A stretch of 64,000 nucleotides of DNA, from the NCBI RefSeq assembly GCF_000720475.1, contig NZ_JOAP01000005.1, positions 186,001 through 250,000 on the forward strand, written 5' to 3'. This document shows positions 26,709 to 35,313 of this stretch, piece by piece. Numbering within the stretch: the first letter of the stretch is position 1; each line of letters opens with the position of its first letter. Below the pieces are notes generated by a model that saw only the letters and a program-made list of their open reading frames with translations, was not told the DNA's origin and ran no database searches. The stretch comes from Streptomyces aureocirculatus. GTDB taxonomy: Bacteria; Actinomycetota; Actinomycetes; Streptomycetales; Streptomycetaceae. The translations under genes were made by a program, and so were the position numbers.

Positions 26709-27653
26709 TCAGCGGGCCCACTCCTCGTACGAGGTCCACGCCTGGAGGGTGCGGCCGCTCACGAAGTGGTGGTCGGCGCCGGTGACGGGGTCGGTGAACC
26801 GCAGGGAGCGGGCGAGGAGTTGCAAGGGGCGCCGGAAGTCGTCGGGCGCGGTCGGCTCGCGCACCTCGGGGTAGAGCGGGTCGCCGAGGATGGGCAGGCC
26901 GAGGGCGTTCATGTGGACGCGGAGCTGGTGGGTGCGGCCGGTGTGCGGGAGCAGCCGGTAGCGCCCGATCCCGCCGTCGTGCTCGACGAGTTCGACGCGG
27001 CTCTCGCTGTTGGGCTCGGCGCCCGCGACCTCGTAGGCCGCGAGCACCCCGCGCTCCTTCACGATGTGGCTGCGTACGGTGCGCGGGAGCGCGAGGCCGG
27101 GGTCGTGGGCGGCCACGGCCTCGTACTCCTTGTGCACGCGGCGGTCGTGGAACAGCGTCTGGTAGGCGCCGCGCTCCTCGGGCCGCACGGTGAAAAGAAG
27201 CAGGCCCGCGGTGAGCCGGTCCAGGCGGTGGGCGGCACCGAGCGCCGGGATGCCGAGGCCGTCGCGGAGCCGGGCGAGCGCGGTCTGGGCGACATGGCTG
27301 CCGCGCGGCATGGTGGCGAGGAAGTGCGGCTTGTCGGCGACGACGATGTGCTCGTCGCGGTACACGACCTCGATGTCGTACGGCACCGGTGGCTCGTCCG
27401 GCAGGTCCCGCTGGAACCACACGTACGCGCCCGCCGTGTACGGGGCGTCCGGCGCCACCGGCGTCCCGTCGGCGCCGACGACCCTGCCCTCGGCCAGCAT
27501 CGCGTCGACGACCCCGGGCGGGGCGGCGAGCCGCTCCACGAGGTGGTCCCGCACGGTCGTCCACGCCCCGTCCAGGGGTAGCCGCAGCCGCACCGGGTCG
27601 ACGCCGTCGCGCTGCGGCAGGGGAGCGGGCGGAATGCGGCGTCTGCGTGTCAC
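26709..27653 (-). CDS. RluA-family pseudouridine synthase
   Basis: About 314 residues. It has the RluA/RluD catalytic block HRLDRLTAGLLLF, whose aspartate converts uridine to pseudouridine in rRNA or tRNA, preceded by a short S4-like N-terminal part and followed by GRTHQLRVHM, a motif typical of the family. The GTG start at 27653 is chosen because the protein similarity starts just after it; the ribosome site is weak. It is convergent with the P450 gene and divergent from a GNAT gene over 87 bases. Confidence 0.9.
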   Translation of the reverse strand: MTRRRRIPPAPLPQRDGVDPVRLRLPLDGAWTTVRDHLVERLAAPPGVVDAMLAEGRVVGADGTPVAPDAPYTAGAYVWFQRDLPDEPPVPYDIEVVYRDEHIVVADKPHFLATMPRGSHVAQTALARLRDGLGIPALGAAHRLDRLTAGLLLFTVRPEERGAYQTLFHDRRVHKEYEAVAAHDPGLALPRTVRSHIVKERGVLAAYEVAGAEPNSESRVELVEHDGGIGRYRLLPHTGRTHQLRVHMNALGLPILGDPLYPEVREPTAPDDFRRPLQLLARSLRFTDPVTGADHHFVSGRTLQAWTSYEEWAR

Positions 27654-27740
27654 AGCGGGCAAGCGTACGGGGCGGCGCGGGTGCCGGGCCGCCCCGGAAA
27701 ACCGGTGTCCCGTTCCGCTGTCGGCCTGCACGATGGCGGC

Positions 27741-28319
27741 ATGCCTTACAAGATCTCGAACGTGGTGGAGCCCGGCACCTTCGCGAGCCGGGAGCAGCCC
27801 TGCCTGCCCGCGTCCGGCGGCCTTGTCCTGCGGCCCTGGTCACCCGATGACGCGGGTGCCGTGTACGAGGCCTTCCAGGACCCGGTGTTGCAGCGATGGC
27901 ATGCGCGTGTGGCCGACTCCGAGAACGAGGCCCGGCAGTGGATCGAGGGCTGGCGTGCGGACTGGGCGGAGGAGCGGAGTGCGCACTGGGCGGTCGCCGA
28001 TGCCGGGTCCGGCGATGTGGTGGGGCGGGTCGCCCTGCGCGAGATCGATCTCGCCGACGGGCAGGCGGAGATGGCGTACTGGACCCGGCCCCGTTTCCGG
28101 GGCCGGGGGGTCGCACCGCGTGCCGTCGTCGCCCTGGCCGACTGGGCCCTGGACGCGGTGGGGCTGCACCGGCTCGAACTCACCCACGCCACGGTGAACG
28201 AGGCGTCGTGCCGCGTGGCCCTGAAGACCGGGTTCGTACCGGAGGGGACCAAGCGGAGCGCGGTGCTGCATGAGGACGGGTGGCACGACATGCATCTGCA
28301 TGCGCGGATCGCACCCTGA
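27741..28319 (+). CDS. GNAT-family N-acetyltransferase
   Basis: A 192-residue acetyltransferase of the RimJ/RimL type. After an N-terminal extension, the GNAT core shows the acetyl-CoA-binding loop RFRGRGVAPRAV and the downstream HRLELTHATVNEASCRVALKT-type block (SRVALKTGF region). It probably acetylates a protein N-terminus or a small amine; the substrate is unknown. The ATG at 27741 has little ribosome-site signal and could be leaderless. The last 23 bases, including the stop, recur in an array downstream (28298-28474). Confidence 0.85.
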   Translation: MPYKISNVVEPGTFASREQPCLPASGGLVLRPWSPDDAGAVYEAFQDPVLQRWHARVADSENEARQWIEGWRADWAEERSAHWAVADAGSGDVVGRVALREIDLADGQAEMAYWTRPRFRGRGVAPRAVVALADWALDAVGLHRLELTHATVNEASCRVALKTGFVPEGTKRSAVLHEDGWHDMHLHARIAP

Positions 28320-28474
28320 CGCATGCGCGGAGCGTGACCTGTATGCGCGCGCGGATCGTGGATCGCATCCTGACGCATGCGCGGAGCGTGACCCGTATGC
28401 GCGCGCGGATCGTGGATCGCATCCTGACGCATCCGCGGACCGCGCCCTGACGCGTCCGCGGACCGCGCCCTGAC
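28298..28474. repeat. Compound tandem array from the GNAT gene end
   Basis: The 23-base gene end (28298-28320, with TGA) is followed by two 54-base units (28321-28374, 28375-28428; one mismatch), then two 23-base units (28429-28451, 28452-28474). TGA triplets recur in each unit, and over the array all three frames are stopped. Confidence 0.7.
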
Positions 28475-28545
28475 AGGATGGGTAACCGACGCGCCCGGCG
28501 GCTCCGTCAGGGCGTCGCCTCCGGCCGACGCGCCCGGTGGGTGCG

Positions 28546-29382
28546 CTACGCCGCCGCTTCCTGCTCCGCCTCCACCTGGGCGTTCCACTTCGGCTTCGAG
28601 GCCTGCCAGCCGTCCTCGTTGTGGCCGACGCGCCAGTACCCGGAGACGGAGAGGCGCTCGCGCGGGACCTGGTGTTCCATGCGCAGGATGCGGCGGATCT
28701 CCTTCACGAAGCCCGCCTCGCCGTGCACGAAGGCCTGTAGGTCGCCGGAGGGGAAGTCGAGGGCGCGGACGGCCTCGACGAGGGCCCGGCCGACGGGGCG
28801 GCCGTCGCGGTGCAGCCAGACGATCTTCGCGTGGGTGTCGATCGGCTGCTCCTCATCGGGGCCTTCGACCTCCACGAAGGCGCGTACGTCGGCGCCCTCG
28901 GGCAGCGCCTCCAGGGCGGCGGCGATGGCGGGCAGCGCGCTCTCGTCGCCGGCGATCAGGTGCCAGTCGGCGGCCGGGTCCGGGGCGTACCCGCCGCCGG
29001 GGCCCGCCATGTGGATCGTCTCGCCAGGCTGCACGCTGCGCGCCCACGGCCCCGCCAGGCCCTCGTCGCCGTGGATCACGAAGTCGAGGGCCAGCTCGCG
29101 GGCCTTGGGGTCCCACCAGCGCACCGTGTACGTGCGCATCACCGGCCACTGATCGCGCGGCAGCTCCGCACGGGCCCGCTCCATGTCGTAGTCCGCCGGA
29201 TAGCTCCCGCCCGCGGGCGGGAACAGGAGCTTCACATAGTGGTCCGTGCACTCACCCGCGGTGAACTCCGCGAGCCCCGCACCGCCGACGACCACGCGCT
29301 GCATATGGGGCGTCAGACGCTCGGTGCGCACGACCTGCGCGGTGTGGAGCTTGGGAGCTTTACGTGCGGGTCGCTCTGCCAT
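28546..29382 (-). CDS. Siderophore-interacting FAD/NAD(P)H ferric reductase
   Basis: About 278 residues, of the SIP/ViuB family that reduces ferric siderophores in the cytoplasm to release iron. The N-terminal FAD-binding barrel (about residues 15-130) and the C-terminal NAD(P)H-binding SIP domain (about 145-270; IAGDESALPAIAAALEALP) are visible. The ATG at 29382 has AGGGGAAGG at a good distance; a TTG upstream is less likely. An iron box lies 32-50 bases before the start, so the gene should be repressed by iron-loaded DmdR1/IdeR. Confidence 0.92.
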   Translation of the reverse strand: MAERPARKAPKLHTAQVVRTERLTPHMQRVVVGGAGLAEFTAGECTDHYVKLLFPPAGGSYPADYDMERARAELPRDQWPVMRTYTVRWWDPKARELALDFVIHGDEGLAGPWARSVQPGETIHMAGPGGGYAPDPAADWHLIAGDESALPAIAAALEALPEGADVRAFVEVEGPDEEQPIDTHAKIVWLHRDGRPVGRALVEAVRALDFPSGDLQAFVHGEAGFVKEIRRILRMEHQVPRERLSVSGYWRVGHNEDGWQASKPKWNAQVEAEQEAAA

Positions 29383-29413
29383 GGCGGTCGGCCTTCCCCT
29401 CATCCACAATTAG

Positions 29414-29432
29414 TTAGGTTTACCTAACCTAA
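29414..29432. promoter_or_regulatory. Iron box (DmdR1/IdeR operator)
   Basis: TTAGGTTTACCTAACCTAA, matching 16 of 19 positions of the actinobacterial consensus TTAGGTTAGGCTAACCTAA, directly upstream of the siderophore-interacting reductase gene. It begins downstream of the exonuclease gene end and serves the minus-strand reductase gene. Confidence 0.85.
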
Positions 29433-29436
29433 CACC

Positions 29437-30375
29437 TCAGGCCTGAAGGACGGTCAACAGTCGGTTAAGTGAGCCGCCGAGCCCCCACCGGGCGGCCAGT
29501 TCGTCCAGCGCGCCCGGATCGCGGGGTCCGCGCGGCCGGGCGACCTCCACGTCGGGCAACGGCACGTCGCTCGCGACCCGGACCACCTTCGGCGCCACGG
29601 CGACATAGGCGCGCGACTCGTCGAGGCGCTTGCGCTGTGAGGGGGTGAGCCGGGACCTGGGGTCGTCCACCGCCGCCATGATCCCGGCCAGGTCGCCGAA
29701 GGCGTCGAGCAGCTTGGCCGCGGTCTTCTCGCCGATTCCCGGCACCCCGGGCAGTCCGTCGCTCGGGTCGCCGCGCAGCAGCGCCAGGTCCACATAGCCG
29801 GGGCCGTCCACGCCGTACTTCTCGCGCAGCCAGGCCTCGTCGGTCATCTGGAGGGTGCCCACGCCCTTCAAGGGATAGAGGACGCGGACGCCCCTGGCGT
29901 CGTCCACGAGCTGATAGAGGTCGCGGTCGCCCGTGACGATGTCGACCGGGCCCGCGGCCCGCGCGGTGTAGGTGCCGATGACGTCGTCCGCCTCGTACGG
30001 ATTGACGCCCACGCGGGCGATGCCGAGGGCGTCCAGGACGTCCTCGATGACGGGGACCTGGGGGGAGAGGGTGTCCGGCACCTCTTCGGTGTCCGGCGTG
30101 ACGGCCCCCTCGGGGGCCTCCTCGGCCACGCGGTGCGCCTTGTACGACGGAATGAGCTCCACGCGCCAGTGCGGGCGCCAGTCCGCGTCCATGCAGGCGA
30201 CGAGGTCGTCCGGGCGGTGGTCCTGGACCAGGCGCGTGATGAAGTCGAGCAGACCGCGCACCGCGTTCACCGGAGTGCCGTCCGGGGCCCGCACGGATTC
30301 GGGGACCCCGAAATAGGCCCGGAAGTACAGGGACGCCGTGTCGAGCAGCATCAGCCGCCGCGTTGCTTGAGTCAC
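29437..30375 (-). CDS. 5'-3' exonuclease (flap-nuclease-like)
   Basis: About 312 residues, similar to the 5'-3' exonuclease domain of DNA polymerase I but as a separate protein. The metal-binding acidic cluster (MDADWRPHWR, EADDVIGTYTA, VTGDRDLYQL) and the H3TH motif GVPGIGEKTAAKLL are present. It probably removes RNA primers or DNA flaps. GTG start at 30375; an ATG at 30351 is an alternative. A much longer reading of the same frame would run into the divergent betaine operon and is not credible. It is the only gene of its unit and ends just before the iron box. Confidence 0.9.
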   Translation of the reverse strand: MTQATRRLMLLDTASLYFRAYFGVPESVRAPDGTPVNAVRGLLDFITRLVQDHRPDDLVACMDADWRPHWRVELIPSYKAHRVAEEAPEGAVTPDTEEVPDTLSPQVPVIEDVLDALGIARVGVNPYEADDVIGTYTARAAGPVDIVTGDRDLYQLVDDARGVRVLYPLKGVGTLQMTDEAWLREKYGVDGPGYVDLALLRGDPSDGLPGVPGIGEKTAAKLLDAFGDLAGIMAAVDDPRSRLTPSQRKRLDESRAYVAVAPKVVRVASDVPLPDVEVARPRGPRDPGALDELAARWGLGGSLNRLLTVLQA

Positions 30376-30429
30376 GTTCGCATCATGCCGCACCGTACTG
30401 ACAACCGAGCGGTGCCCGGTTGGTGCGGA

Positions 30430-30445
30430 AGTGACCTGGGTCACT
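30430..30445. promoter_or_regulatory. Palindrome AGTGACC-n2-GGTCACT, candidate BldD-type site
   Basis: AGTGACCTGGGTCACT, a 7-2-7 palindrome in the 225-base space between the divergent exonuclease and betaine transporter genes. It resembles the published BldD operator pattern AGTGA-n-TCAC(C/T). A palindrome bound by another regulator is equally possible. Confidence 0.45.
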
Positions 30446-30600
30446 CTTTGGTTTGGTCTGTACAAGTGGGGGCAGGCACGCACGCGGAGCACACTCGGTC
30501 GAGTTTTCAACTTCTTGACGTGAAGCGGATAGATGCCGCGCGGCTCCACGGCCCGTCGTCGGGGGAGGCGGGCCGTCTTGGTTCGACCCGAGAGGTGTAT

Positions 30601-31791
30601 GTGTCCAGGCTGCAAGCCGAGCATCTGTACAAGGTGTTCGGCAGACGACCCGATGACGCGGTGGAGAAACTCCGCCACGGAACCGACCGTGAAGAGTTGC
30701 GCGCGGCGGGCACCACCGCCGCGGTGATCGATGCTTCCTTCACCGTCGAACCGGGCCAGATCTTCGTCGTCATGGGTCTCTCCGGGTCCGGCAAGTCCAC
30801 GTTGCTGCGCATGCTCAACGGACTGTCGGAGCCCACGGCCGGGCAGGTGCTCTTCGACGGCCAGGACCTCACCGGGCTGAGCGCCCGCGAGCTGCGGGAG
30901 GTGCGCTCGAAGAAGATCAGCATGGTCTTCCAGCACTTCGCGCTGTTCCCGCACCGCAACGTCCTGGAGAACGCGGCCTACGGCCTTGAGGTGCAGGGGC
31001 TGCCGCGTGCCGAGCGCGAGAAGCGCGCCACGGAGGCCCTCGAACTCGCCGGGCTCAAGGGCTGGGAGAAGTCCTGGCCCGACGAGCTGTCCGGCGGCAT
31101 GCAACAGCGCGTGGGCCTGGCCCGTGCCCTGGCCACGGACGCCGACCTGCTGCTCATGGACGAGTCGTTCAGCGCGCTCGACCCGCTGATCCGCCGCGAC
31201 ATGCAGGACCAGCTCCTGGAACTCCAGAAGCGCCTGAAGAAGACCATCGTCTTCATCACCCACGATCTGAACGAGGCCATGCGCCTGGGCGACCAGATCG
31301 CCGTCATGCGCGACGGCCGCATCGTCCAGACGGGCACCGCCGAGGACATCCTCGTCACCCCGGCCAACGACTACGTCGCGGCGTTCACCCAGGACGTCGA
31401 CCGCTCCCGTGTGCTGACGGCGGGCGCCATCATGGCCGACCCCGACACCGTCTACGGCACCACGGCGCCCGACGGCAAGGAGCTGCGCACCGCCAAGGAC
31501 GTCCTGGCCGCCGCCCCCGCGGCCGTGGCCGAGTCCACCCCGATCATCGACCTGTTCACGCCGTGCTCCACGAGCACCGTGCCCGTCGCCGTGACCGGCG
31601 CGGACGGCGAACTCGTCGGCGTCGTGCCGAGCTCGCGGCTGCTGGCCGTGCTCGGCGAGCCGATGGCACCCGCCGACGTGCCGCTCGACGCCGTCATCCC
31701 GGCGCAGGAGACCAAGAACGCCAAGGACACCAGTGACGGCGACGGCGACGCCGGCGGCAAGAGCGTGGGCAAGGTGAGCAGCGGTGCCTAG
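30601..31791 (+). CDS. Glycine betaine/choline-type ABC transporter ATPase
   Basis: A 396-residue ProV/OpuAA-like ATPase. Walker A GLSGSGKST (residues 59-67), signature LSGGMQQRVGLAR, Walker B LLMDESFSALDP and the H-loop are all present; the C-terminal 130 residues form a divergent CBS-like regulatory region. It powers osmoprotectant import. The GTG start has GAGAGG upstream. It overlaps the next gene by 8 bases, so the two are one operon. Confidence 0.92.
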   Translation: MSRLQAEHLYKVFGRRPDDAVEKLRHGTDREELRAAGTTAAVIDASFTVEPGQIFVVMGLSGSGKSTLLRMLNGLSEPTAGQVLFDGQDLTGLSARELREVRSKKISMVFQHFALFPHRNVLENAAYGLEVQGLPRAEREKRATEALELAGLKGWEKSWPDELSGGMQQRVGLARALATDADLLLMDESFSALDPLIRRDMQDQLLELQKRLKKTIVFITHDLNEAMRLGDQIAVMRDGRIVQTGTAEDILVTPANDYVAAFTQDVDRSRVLTAGAIMADPDTVYGTTAPDGKELRTAKDVLAAAPAAVAESTPIIDLFTPCSTSTVPVAVTGADGELVGVVPSSRLLAVLGEPMAPADVPLDAVIPAQETKNAKDTSDGDGDAGGKSVGKVSSGA

Positions 31792-34393
31792 GATTCCCTT
31801 CGGCGACTGGGTCAACGACGCGGTCGAATGGTCCAGAACCCATATGGACTGGCTGTTCGACTTCATCAAGACGCTCTTCCAGAACATGTGGGACGGCGTC
31901 TACGACGTCCTCTCCGGGCCCGAGCCGCTGCTCATGGCGGGCATCTTCGCCGTCATCGCCTTCTGGCTGCGCGGCCTGCTCGGCGGCGCGCTCGCCTTCG
32001 TGGGCTTCGCCTTCATCGTGTCCCTGGAACTGTGGGACAACGCGATGATGACGCTGTCCCTGGTGCTCGTCTCGACCTTCGTGGCGCTGGTCATAGCCGT
32101 GCCCGTGGGCATCTGGGCGGCCCGCTCCAAGACGGTCAGCGGCATCGTCAGGCCGGTGCTCGACCTGATGCAGACGCTGCCCGCGATGATCTACCTCATC
32201 CCGGCGCTGCTGTTCTTCCGGATGGGCGCCCCCGCGGGCATCGTCGCCACGATCGTCTTCGCGCTCGCCCCCGGTGTGCGCATGACGGAGCTGGGCATCC
32301 GCCAGGTCGACAAGGAACTGGTCGAGGCGGCCGACGCGTTCGGCACCACGCCGCGCAACACCCTCTTCCGGGTCCAACTGCCGCTCGCACTGCCGACGAT
32401 CATGGCTGGTGTCAACCAGGTCATCATGCTCGGCCTGTCCATGGCGGCCCTGACCGGCATGGTCGGCACCCCGGGCCTCGGCGCCGACGTCAACGCCGCC
32501 ATCGGTCAGCTCGACGTCGGTCTCGGCGCGGAGGCGGGCATCTCCATCGTGATCCTCGCCATCTACCTGGACCGCGTCACCAGTGGTCTCGGCGGCCAGG
32601 TCTCCCCGCTCGGCCGCCGCGCGCTCGCCAAGCTGCGGGCCGCGCAGGGCCTCAACGTCTGGAACTACCGCCCCCGGCCCGTCGTCGCGATGGTCGGCGT
32701 CGTCGTCCTCGCGCTCGTCGCGGGCGGCATGAGCATCTTCGGCGGTACCGACTCCGAGACCGTGGCCGACACGAAGAACGTCGGCCAGGGCAAGGAAGTC
32801 AAGATCGGCTACATCCCCTGGGACGAGGGCGTCGCCTCCACCTTCCTCTGGAAGGAGGTCCTGGAGCAGCGCGGCTTCAAGGTGACCACCAGCCAGCTCG
32901 AAGCCGGTCCGCTGTACACCTCGCTCGCGCAGGGCGACATCGACTTCCAGACCGACTCCTGGCTGCCGACGACCCACGCCTCGTACTGGAAGAAGTACGG
33001 CAAGGACCTCGAAGACCTGGGCGCCTGGTTCGGCCCCACCTCTCTTGAGCTGACCGTCCCCGCGTACATGAAGGACATCAACTCCCTGGAGGACCTCAAG
33101 GGCAAGGGCAGTACGTTCAAGGGCAGGATCACCGGCATCGAGTCCAGCGCCGGAATGATGGGGCTGCTCAAGGACAAGGTCCTCGGTGAGTACGGCCTCG
33201 GCAAGGAGTACAAGGTCGTCGACGGCTCGACGCCCGCGATGCTCTCCGAGCTGAAGGCCGCGTACGCCAAGAAGGAGCCGATCGTCACCACGCTGTGGTC
33301 GCCGCACTGGGCGTACAGCGAATTCGACCTGAAGAAGCTCAAGGACCCGAAGGGTGCCTGGGGCAAGGGCGACGGCGTCCACACGATGGCGCGCAAGGGC
33401 TTCTCCGAGGAGAACCCCGAGGTCGGCAAGTGGCTCAAGAACTTCAAGATGACCGAGAAGCAGCTCACGGATCTTGAAGCGGAGATCAACAAGGCCGGCA
33501 AGGGCAAGCAGCAGGACGCCGTGCGCAACTGGATGAAGAAGAACCCGGGTCTGCTCGACAAGATGGCGCCGCTGCCGAAGAACGCCGTCGGCGACGAGAA
33601 CAAGCGTCCGCTGAAGGCCGCGTACTTCGCCTGGGACGAGAACATCGCCGTCACCAACCTGTGGAAGCGCGTCCTGGAGAAGCGCGGCTACAAGATGGAG
33701 CTGACCCCGGCCGACGTCGGCCCCGCCTACACCGGTCTCGCGCAGGGCGACCTCGACCTCAACCTCGACGCCTGGCTGCCCACCGCCCAGAAGACGTACT
33801 GGGAGAAGAACAAGGCCAACCTCAAGGACCTCGGCTCCTGGTACAGCCCGACGTCCCTGGAGGTAGCCGTCCCGTCCTACGTCAAGGACGTGAAGTCGCT
33901 CGAGGACCTCAAGGGCAAGGGCGACAGGTTCAAGGGCAAGATCATCGGCATCGAGCCGGGCACCGGCGTGATGCAGGCGCTCAAGGACAAGGTCCTGCCC
34001 GGCTACGGCCTGGAGGGCGAGTACGAGATAGCGGCGGGCTCGACCCCCGCGATGCTGTCCGAACTGAAGGCCGCGTACGCCAAGAAGGAGCCGGTCGCGG
34101 TCCTGCTCTGGTCGCCGCACTGGGCGTACAGCGAGTACGACCTCACCAAGCTGAAGGACCCCAAGGGCGGCTTCGGCAAGGGCAACACGATCCGCACGCT
34201 CTCCAGCAAGGACTTCCCCGACCAGTATCCGCAGCTCACGAAGTGGCTCAAGAACTTCAAGATGAGCGAGAAGCAACTGGGCGACCTGGAGAACGAGATC
34301 AACAAGGCGGGCAAGAACAATGAGCCCAAGGCCGTCGACGCCTGGCTGAAGAAGAACCCGGGCTTCGAGGAGAAGATGACGGCCGTGCAATAG
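31784..34393 (+). CDS. Betaine-type ABC permease fused to two substrate-binding domains
   Basis: An 869-residue fusion. Residues about 40-290 are an OpuAB/ProW-like permease with the EAA loop (EAADAFGTTPRN); after a further transmembrane helix near 305-325, two OpuAC-type binding domains follow in tandem, at about 335-590 and 600-865. Each keeps the tryptophan-rich cage segments (WDE near its start, WLPT, LWSPHWAYSE), so both may bind betaine-like cations. Because the permease is presumed to dimerise, the complex would carry four binding domains. The two binding domains clearly share ancestry (many identical blocks), indicating an internal duplication. Substrate is inferred, not proven; choline, betaine or carnitine are the usual possibilities. 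Confidence 0.9.
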   Translation: MPRIPFGDWVNDAVEWSRTHMDWLFDFIKTLFQNMWDGVYDVLSGPEPLLMAGIFAVIAFWLRGLLGGALAFVGFAFIVSLELWDNAMMTLSLVLVSTFVALVIAVPVGIWAARSKTVSGIVRPVLDLMQTLPAMIYLIPALLFFRMGAPAGIVATIVFALAPGVRMTELGIRQVDKELVEAADAFGTTPRNTLFRVQLPLALPTIMAGVNQVIMLGLSMAALTGMVGTPGLGADVNAAIGQLDVGLGAEAGISIVILAIYLDRVTSGLGGQVSPLGRRALAKLRAAQGLNVWNYRPRPVVAMVGVVVLALVAGGMSIFGGTDSETVADTKNVGQGKEVKIGYIPWDEGVASTFLWKEVLEQRGFKVTTSQLEAGPLYTSLAQGDIDFQTDSWLPTTHASYWKKYGKDLEDLGAWFGPTSLELTVPAYMKDINSLEDLKGKGSTFKGRITGIESSAGMMGLLKDKVLGEYGLGKEYKVVDGSTPAMLSELKAAYAKKEPIVTTLWSPHWAYSEFDLKKLKDPKGAWGKGDGVHTMARKGFSEENPEVGKWLKNFKMTEKQLTDLEAEINKAGKGKQQDAVRNWMKKNPGLLDKMAPLPKNAVGDENKRPLKAAYFAWDENIAVTNLWKRVLEKRGYKMELTPADVGPAYTGLAQGDLDLNLDAWLPTAQKTYWEKNKANLKDLGSWYSPTSLEVAVPSYVKDVKSLEDLKGKGDRFKGKIIGIEPGTGVMQALKDKVLPGYGLEGEYEIAAGSTPAMLSELKAAYAKKEPVAVLLWSPHWAYSEYDLTKLKDPKGGFGKGNTIRTLSSKDFPDQYPQLTKWLKNFKMSEKQLGDLENEINKAGKNNEPKAVDAWLKKNPGFEEKMTAVQ

Positions 34394-34434
34394 CGCACGA
34401 AGCCCGGCCGTCGAGCAGGCCGGAACCTTCCCGT

Positions 34435-34480
34435 CCCCGAGGGGTGGGCGTCGCCCTGTGGCGAAGCCCACCCCTCGGGG
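34435..34480 (+). terminator. Long hairpin terminator after the betaine transporter
   Basis: CCCCGAGGGGTGGGC pairs with GCCCACCCCTCGGGG, with an inner TCGCC/GGCGA stem. Confidence 0.7.
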
Positions 34481-34731
34481 CGTTCCCGCGGGCCAGGACG
34501 GTCCCTACTCTGGCGTCGGCCGTGATCGGCCGTGCACGATGCGTACGGGGTGCGCGGGGGCTCGCGGCGGCCGGAACCGGCGCTCGGAGTGCCCAACCGG
34601 GTGAAACCGTTTGGCGAACATGCGTAGGGTGCAGAAAACCCTTCGGGGTGATGACGCGGGCAGCACGATGGGTGCACGTGCGTACGCGCGTACGCCACAG
34701 TGGACCGGAGAGGAAGAAGGGAGCCGGGGCC
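34481..34731 (+). other. Intergenic region before the XRE-cupin gene
   Basis: Together with the hairpin before it, this makes a gene-free stretch of more than 300 bases. It contains mixed GC-rich sequence, an AT-richer patch around 34605-34650 (AAACCGTTTGGCGAACAT; AGAAAACCC) that may hold the regulator's promoter, and several CGTACGCG-like palindromes at 34678-34695. No gene is seen. Confidence 0.5.
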
Positions 34732-35307
34732 ATGGACGAGCGCAAGGAAACCCTCCGGGTGGGCTCGGCCGTGCGGCGGCGGCGCCGCCAGCTTGAGCTC
34801 ACCCTTGCGGTGGTCGCCGCGCGCAGCGGTCTCTCGGTGCCCTTTCTCAGCCAGGTGGAGAACGAGCGGGCACGGCCGAGCACACGCTCCCTGGAGCGGG
34901 TCGCCGACGCCCTGAACACGACCGCCGTGGAGCTGCTCGCCGCCGCCGACCCGGCCTGCACGGTGGACCTGGTGCGCGCCGGCGACGAGGTGAGCCTGGC
35001 CGGCGGCACCTGCGAGACGCACGTCCGTGACCTGGTGCGCGGCCACCACCAACTGCACGCGTTCGAGTACGTCGGCGACCACGACGAGGGCCGCGAGTTC
35101 CAGCACCGCAACGACGAGCTGATGTACGTCATCGCCGGTGCCGTCGAGGTCGAGGCCGAGGGGCGCGCCTACCGCCTCGGGGGCGGCGACACGCTGTTCC
35201 TGACGGGCGGGGTGCGGCACCGCTGGCGGGCCACGGCGGCCGACGCGCGCGTCCTCGTCGTCGCCGTCGGCGACCACATCGAGGCCGTCGACGACGGGCG
35301 GCACTGA
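34732..35307 (+). CDS. XRE-family regulator with cupin domain
   Basis: A 191-residue protein with an N-terminal XRE helix-turn-helix (about residues 10-65; SAVRRRRRQLELTLAVVA then GLSVPFLSQVENERARPS) and a C-terminal cupin barrel (about 105-185), typical of MerR-independent small-molecule-responsive regulators such as PuuR. The ATG at 34732 has GGAAGAAGGGAG upstream. It is followed after 6 bases by the binding-protein-like gene, suggesting joint expression. Because PuuR-type regulators govern putrescine/ethanolamine use, a link to the ethanolamine region further on is possible but unproven. Confidence 0.9.
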   Translation: MDERKETLRVGSAVRRRRRQLELTLAVVAARSGLSVPFLSQVENERARPSTRSLERVADALNTTAVELLAAADPACTVDLVRAGDEVSLAGGTCETHVRDLVRGHHQLHAFEYVGDHDEGREFQHRNDELMYVIAGAVEVEAEGRAYRLGGGDTLFLTGGVRHRWRATAADARVLVVAVGDHIEAVDDGRH

Positions 35308-35313
35308 GGGCCC

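Noticed and set aside
29437-31887. An 816-codon minus-strand frame continuing upstream of the exonuclease
   Set aside because: It runs antisense through the betaine ATPase gene, which has clear ABC motifs on the plus strand. The exonuclease family begins at MLLDTASLYF.
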